Positions 6,097 through 9,266 of a DNA stretch of 9,266 nt are shown piece after piece. The notes beneath the pieces are model-generated. The model ran no database searches, was not told the origin of the DNA, and saw only the letters and a program-made list of their open reading frames with translations. How positions within the stretch are numbered: the stretch's first letter is position 1; each line of letters begins with the position of its first letter. The position numbers were made by a program, and so were the translations under genes. Source of the stretch: Vicinamibacterales bacterium (GTDB lineage Bacteria; Acidobacteriota; Vicinamibacteria; Vicinamibacterales; UBA8438); assembly GCA_030745255.1 (NCBI GenBank), contig JASLOY010000107.1, forward strand, positions 1-9,266. The letters are read 5' to 3'.

Positions 6097-8511
6097 CTAT
6101 TGCTCGCGGAGCGCCACCATCGGGTCGACCCGGGCAGCCCGCCGGGCAGGAATCATGCTCGCGGCCAAACCGGCAACCACCAGCACCGTGGCCGCCGAGG
6201 CGAACGAGGGCACGTCGAACGGGCTGACCCCGTACAGCACGCCGGCCATCGAACGCGCCAGCAGGGCAGCCGCGCCCAGTCCGACGCCGACCCCCACCAC
6301 GATCAGGAGCATGCTGTTGCGCACCACCAACCCCAGGGTGTTGCCGAGGTCGGCGCCCAGGGCCATTCGCAGCCCGATCTCGCGCGTCCGCTGACCGACC
6401 GAGTAGGACAGCACCCCATAGATGCCGAGTGCCGCGAGCAGCAGGGCACCGAGCGCGAATGTGCTGAGCAGGGTGGTGCTGAGGCGAGGCAGGAAGACCG
6501 AGCGCGCCAGCAGCTGATCCATCGTGCTGAGGTCGTAAATCGGCTGTTGCGCATCGATCGACCAGATCTCGCGCTGAATGGTGCTGGCGAACGACATCGG
6601 ATCTCGTTCGGTGCGCGCCACCAGGGCCATGCTGTTGACCGGGCTCTGGCGAAGCGGGAGATACACCTGCTTCTTTGGCTCGCTGTAGAGACTCTGGCCC
6701 CGCACATCGGCCACCACGCCCACGACCTCCTCGCGGCCGTGCGGGTTCTCGATGAACTGGCCGACCGGATCCCCGTCAGGGAAGTACCGCCGCGCCATCG
6801 TTTCGTTGATTACAGCGGTGCGCTGCGACTCCTCCGTGTCGCGCTCGTCGAGAAAGCGCCCGCTGCGCAACGGAATCTTCATCGTCTCGAAGTATCCGGC
6901 CGCCACCATGATCACGTCCGCCCGCGGGTCCTCGTCCTCGGGCGGGGGCTGTCCCTCGACGGTGAACGGCAGCGCCCGCGCGACACCCAGTGACTGCATC
7001 GGCAGCGAGGAGACGGCCGACGCCGATTCGACCCCAGGCGCCTGGCCCAGCCGCTCGATGACATCTTCGAAAAACCGCACCATCTGAAACCGCTCACGAT
7101 ACGCCGTCTGCGGCAGCAGCACCTGGGCGGTCATCACGTTGTCCGGCTCGAACCCGGGGTTCACCTCGAGCAGCCGAGCGAAGCTGCGGGTCATCAGGCC
7201 CGCGCCCACCAGCAGCATCAGCGCCAGCGCCACCTCCACGACCACCAGCCCGTTCAGCAGCCGGCGGGCGGCGAAGCTTCCGGTCGTCCCGGTCGACTCG
7301 CTCAGGTTCTCGCGCAGGTGCGACCGCGACGCGTGCAGCGCCGGCACCAGCCCGAAGGCGATCGCGACGACGATCGACACGCAAGTGGTGAACAGCAGCA
7401 CGCCGCCGTCGAGCTGAATCTGCTCCATGCGCGGCAGCTGGCCCTCGGGCAGCGCCGCCAGCAGACGTAAACCGCCGACGGCGACCGCCAGCCCCATGGC
7501 GCCACCGACCAGCGATAGCAGCAGGCTCTCTGCCAGGATGGGTCGCGCCACCGCCCAGCGTCCAGCACCCAGCGCGCCCCGGACTGCAATCTCGCGGCGC
7601 CGGCTGGAGAGCCGCGCGAGCAGCAGGTTGGCCATGTTGGCGCAGACGATGAGCAGGAGGAAGCCGACTGCGCCCATCAACACGAACAGCGCCGGCCGCG
7701 CGGCGGCCACCAGCTGCTCGTGCGCGGCGACCAAGCGGACGCCCCAGCCCTCGTTCGAATCCGGATACTCGGTAGCGATCCGCGCGGCGACGACGTTCAG
7801 CTCCTGCTGCGCCTGGTTGGCGCTGGTCCCCGAGGTCATCCGCCCGACGACCAGGAGCGACCGCGAGCGGCGCGAGCTCCCGTGTGCGTCGTTGGGATTG
7901 AACGCCAGCGGCGTCCACAGCTCGACATCCTCGCTGGTGGGAAACTCGAACCCGGGAGGCATGATGCCAACGACTGTGAACGGCTGCGAGTCGAGTTCGA
8001 GGGCCGTCCCGACGATGCCCGACCGACCGCCAAGTGTACGCTCCCAGAACCCGTGGCTGAGCACCACCACCTGGTCGGCGCCCCAGGTCGCCTCGTCAGC
8101 GACGAACGTGCGGCCGACACGCGCGGTGGCCCGCAGCACATCGAACAGCTCCGGTGTGGCCCGAACGCCGGGCACCGTCCGCGGGTCGCCGGTGCCCTTG
8201 TAGCTGAAATCGGCATGCCGGTAAGCGGCCATCGTGCCGATCGTGCGCACATCGCTTTGCCAGTCCAGGTAGGTTGGAATCGAGACCTGCCCGAGGATCC
8301 CCTCAGGGCTGCTCTCCCAGAGCACGACAATCTCCTCGGGGTCCTGGTAGGGCAGCGGATTGAGCAGCACCGCTTTCACCACACTGAAGATCGCCGTATT
8401 GGCGCCAATCCCCAGCGTCAGTGTCAGCACGGCGATCAGCACGAACGTCGGTTGGCGCCGGAGCGCTCGAATCGCGTAACGGAAATCTGCCAGCACGTTG
8501 CTCATCGTCAT
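6097..8511 (-). CDS. ADOP-type FtsX/MacB ABC transporter permease
   Basis: The 804-residue product has the duplicated layout of ADOP ('Acidobacterial duplicated orphan permease') proteins. It starts with VLADFRYAIRALRRQP and a first membrane helix (about 23-47). A MacB-type periplasmic region follows (to about 265). The first FtsX domain spans about 270-400, with the coupling motif REIAVRGALGAGR near 305-318. The second half repeats this: a helix at about 417-440, a periplasmic region to about 670, and an FtsX domain at 680-804 with TREIGLRMALGA and the terminal ARRAARVDPMVALREQ. No ATPase gene is adjacent, which fits 'orphan'. Family members are usually assigned to MacB-like efflux or envelope protein/lipid handling; the substrate here is unknown. 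The start is ATG at 8511 or, better spaced from the G-run at 8515-8520 (nine bases rather than three), ATG at 8505. The gene is divergent from the uridine kinase and convergent with the receiver/ATPase gene. Confidence 0.92.
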   Translation of the reverse strand: MTMSNVLADFRYAIRALRRQPTFVLIAVLTLTLGIGANTAIFSVVKAVLLNPLPYQDPEEIVVLWESSPEGILGQVSIPTYLDWQSDVRTIGTMAAYRHADFSYKGTGDPRTVPGVRATPELFDVLRATARVGRTFVADEATWGADQVVVLSHGFWERTLGGRSGIVGTALELDSQPFTVVGIMPPGFEFPTSEDVELWTPLAFNPNDAHGSSRRSRSLLVVGRMTSGTSANQAQQELNVVAARIATEYPDSNEGWGVRLVAAHEQLVAAARPALFVLMGAVGFLLLIVCANMANLLLARLSSRRREIAVRGALGAGRWAVARPILAESLLLSLVGGAMGLAVAVGGLRLLAALPEGQLPRMEQIQLDGGVLLFTTCVSIVVAIAFGLVPALHASRSHLRENLSESTGTTGSFAARRLLNGLVVVEVALALMLLVGAGLMTRSFARLLEVNPGFEPDNVMTAQVLLPQTAYRERFQMVRFFEDVIERLGQAPGVESASAVSSLPMQSLGVARALPFTVEGQPPPEDEDPRADVIMVAAGYFETMKIPLRSGRFLDERDTEESQRTAVINETMARRYFPDGDPVGQFIENPHGREEVVGVVADVRGQSLYSEPKKQVYLPLRQSPVNSMALVARTERDPMSFASTIQREIWSIDAQQPIYDLSTMDQLLARSVFLPRLSTTLLSTFALGALLLAALGIYGVLSYSVGQRTREIGLRMALGADLGNTLGLVVRNSMLLIVVGVGVGLGAAALLARSMAGVLYGVSPFDVPSFASAATVLVVAGLAASMIPARRAARVDPMVALREQ

Positions 8512-8530
8512 GTTCCCCCCGGATCTGTCG

Positions 8531-8559
8531 ATTCTTGAGGATCACACGGGACAAGTCAA
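8531..8559 (-). promoter_or_regulatory. Candidate sigma-70 promoter for the ADOP permease
   Basis: Read on the minus strand, TTGACT (8559-8554, five of six to the -35 consensus) is followed after 17 bases by AAGAAT (8536-8531, four of six to TATAAT). Transcription would begin near 8524. That leaves a short leader holding the G-run ribosome site and the ATG at 8511 or 8505. The position in the divergent gap is right; the -10 match is only moderate. Confidence 0.35.
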
Positions 8560-8560
8560 C

Positions 8561-8565
8561 GGAGG
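8561..8565 (+). promoter_or_regulatory. Ribosome binding site that sets the uridine kinase start
   Basis: A perfect GGAGG lies eight bases before an in-frame GTG at 8574. The next in-frame ATG (8592) has no such site at a usable distance, being 26 bases downstream of this one. This favours the GTG start. Confidence 0.5.
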
Positions 8566-8573
8566 CGCGCCTG

Positions 8574-9227
8574 GTGCTGTATCGTCACGACATGAGGACC
8601 GGACAAGCCATCTCGCATCTCATCGGCATCACCGGCGGCTCCGGGTCCGGCAAGACCACGCTCGCCAATGCGCTGGCCACCGCGCTCGTCGACGCGCTCG
8701 TCATCTCGATGGACGCCTATTACCTGGACCTCGCCCACCTGGACAGGACGGCGCGCGAGCAATGGAACTTCGACGCGCCGGAAGCGGTCGACTGGGATCC
8801 GTTCGTCGCAGACCTGCGGGCGCTGCGTCGGGGCGAGTCGATCCAGCGCCCTATCTACGACTTCGCCACCCACACCCGCCGACCGGGCGCTGAGCCGATC
8901 CAGGCGCGAGAGTTTCTGATCGTCGAGGGGTTGCTGGTGTTGCACCACCCCGACGTCCGGATGCTGCTCGACACCACCGTGTTCCTGGAAGTCGACGAGC
9001 GGACCGCTGTCGACCGACGCGTGGCCCGCGATCGCCGCGAACGCGGCCGGCACCCGGACACCGTCAAGGCACAGTATGCGCGCGACGTCCTGCCCATGTT
9101 CGAGCGCCACGTGCGACCAACCGCCTGCTGGGCCGAGCTGACGCTGTCGGGCACCGACCCGGTCGAGTCCAGTGTGCAACGGCTGCTCGATCAGATCGGC
9201 GAGCTCGGCGATCACGTCAGCACTTGA
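8574..9227 (+). CDS. udk: Uridine kinase (uridine/cytidine salvage)
   Basis: The enzyme phosphorylates uridine and cytidine to UMP and CMP using a nucleoside triphosphate, in cytoplasmic pyrimidine salvage. From GTG 8574 it is 217 residues (211 from ATG 8592); both fit the family. Visible motifs in order: Walker A GGSGSGKT (21-28); D47 in SMDAYYLDL, the likely catalytic Asp; NFDAPEAVDWD, like the NYDHP-type motif of E. coli Udk; PIYDF (93-97) with THTR (99-102), matching the nucleoside-binding YSYVEHTR region; the Walker-B-like strand IVEG (E118); and an Arg-rich lid (RRVARDRRERGR, about 144-156) leading to KAQY and PMFERHVRP. This order is diagnostic for uridine kinase; phosphoribulokinase relatives are larger. 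Start choice rests on the ribosome site at 8561-8565. It is divergent from the permease and shows no functional link to its neighbours. Confidence 0.9.
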   Translation: MLYRHDMRTGQAISHLIGITGGSGSGKTTLANALATALVDALVISMDAYYLDLAHLDRTAREQWNFDAPEAVDWDPFVADLRALRRGESIQRPIYDFATHTRRPGAEPIQAREFLIVEGLLVLHHPDVRMLLDTTVFLEVDERTAVDRRVARDRRERGRHPDTVKAQYARDVLPMFERHVRPTACWAELTLSGTDPVESSVQRLLDQIGELGDHVST

Positions 9228-9266
9228 GCGGTGCCGCAATCGCTCAGTCGCTCAGCGGGTAGGGGT
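9228..9266. other. Window end after udk, no gene recognised
   Basis: Thirty-nine bases follow the uridine kinase stop. The only structure is a tandem copy of the 8-base word TCGCTCAG (9240-9247 and 9248-9255). No T-tract terminator or start signal is visible. The stretch is too short to interpret. Confidence 0.4.

Noticed and set aside
9240..9255. Tandem TCGCTCAG repeat at the window end
   Set aside because: Two copies of eight bases are too little to call a repeat array, and the context is cut off by the window edge.

Overview
The window is high-GC bacterial chromosomal DNA with dense, tightly packed genes. It reads as housekeeping and membrane-stress gene content. I see no phage, plasmid, insertion sequence, CRISPR array, rRNA or tRNA. 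The best taxonomic pointer is the 804-residue 'duplicated orphan permease' at 6097-8511 (minus strand), a family (ADOP) especially abundant in Acidobacteriota. Together with the high GC and the Bat operon this suggests an acidobacterium, possibly of the Vicinamibacteria type. That placement is inference, not proof.

Region 1 (1-4730, plus strand) is a Bat ('Bacteroides aerotolerance') operon: the 3' end of batA, then complete batB, batC, batD and batE. Every junction overlaps (TAATG, GTGA, GTGA, ATGA), so the genes are probably translationally coupled. The products are two membrane-anchored von Willebrand factor A proteins (BatA, BatB), an exported TPR protein with a long Gln/Glu/Asp-rich tail (BatC), a large exported, membrane-anchored BatD, and a TPR-membrane-SH3-like protein (BatE). 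They are thought to form an envelope complex linked to stress tolerance. The MoxR-type ATPase that usually goes with such operons would lie upstream of the window.

Region 2 (4731-5127) is a gap of 397 bases with no supportable gene, only weak hairpins and one short inverted repeat. It separates the Bat operon from region 3.

Region 3 (5128-6006, plus) is a single-gene signalling unit: a receiver domain fused to an RsbW-like ATP-binding domain, with no DNA-binding output. It looks like a phosphorylation-controlled anti-sigma or partner-switching kinase. No cognate histidine kinase, STAS antagonist or SpoIIE phosphatase is in view.

Region 4 (6097-8511, minus) is the ADOP-type FtsX/MacB permease, convergent with region 3. 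Region 5 (about 8574-9227, plus) is a uridine kinase, divergent from the permease across about 62 bases that hold a plausible promoter for the permease and a strong ribosome binding site for the kinase. The last 39 bases hold no recognisable gene.

I did not find a convincing undescribed system. The most notable items are the receiver/anti-sigma-kinase fusion standing alone and the extreme Gln/acidic tail of BatC.
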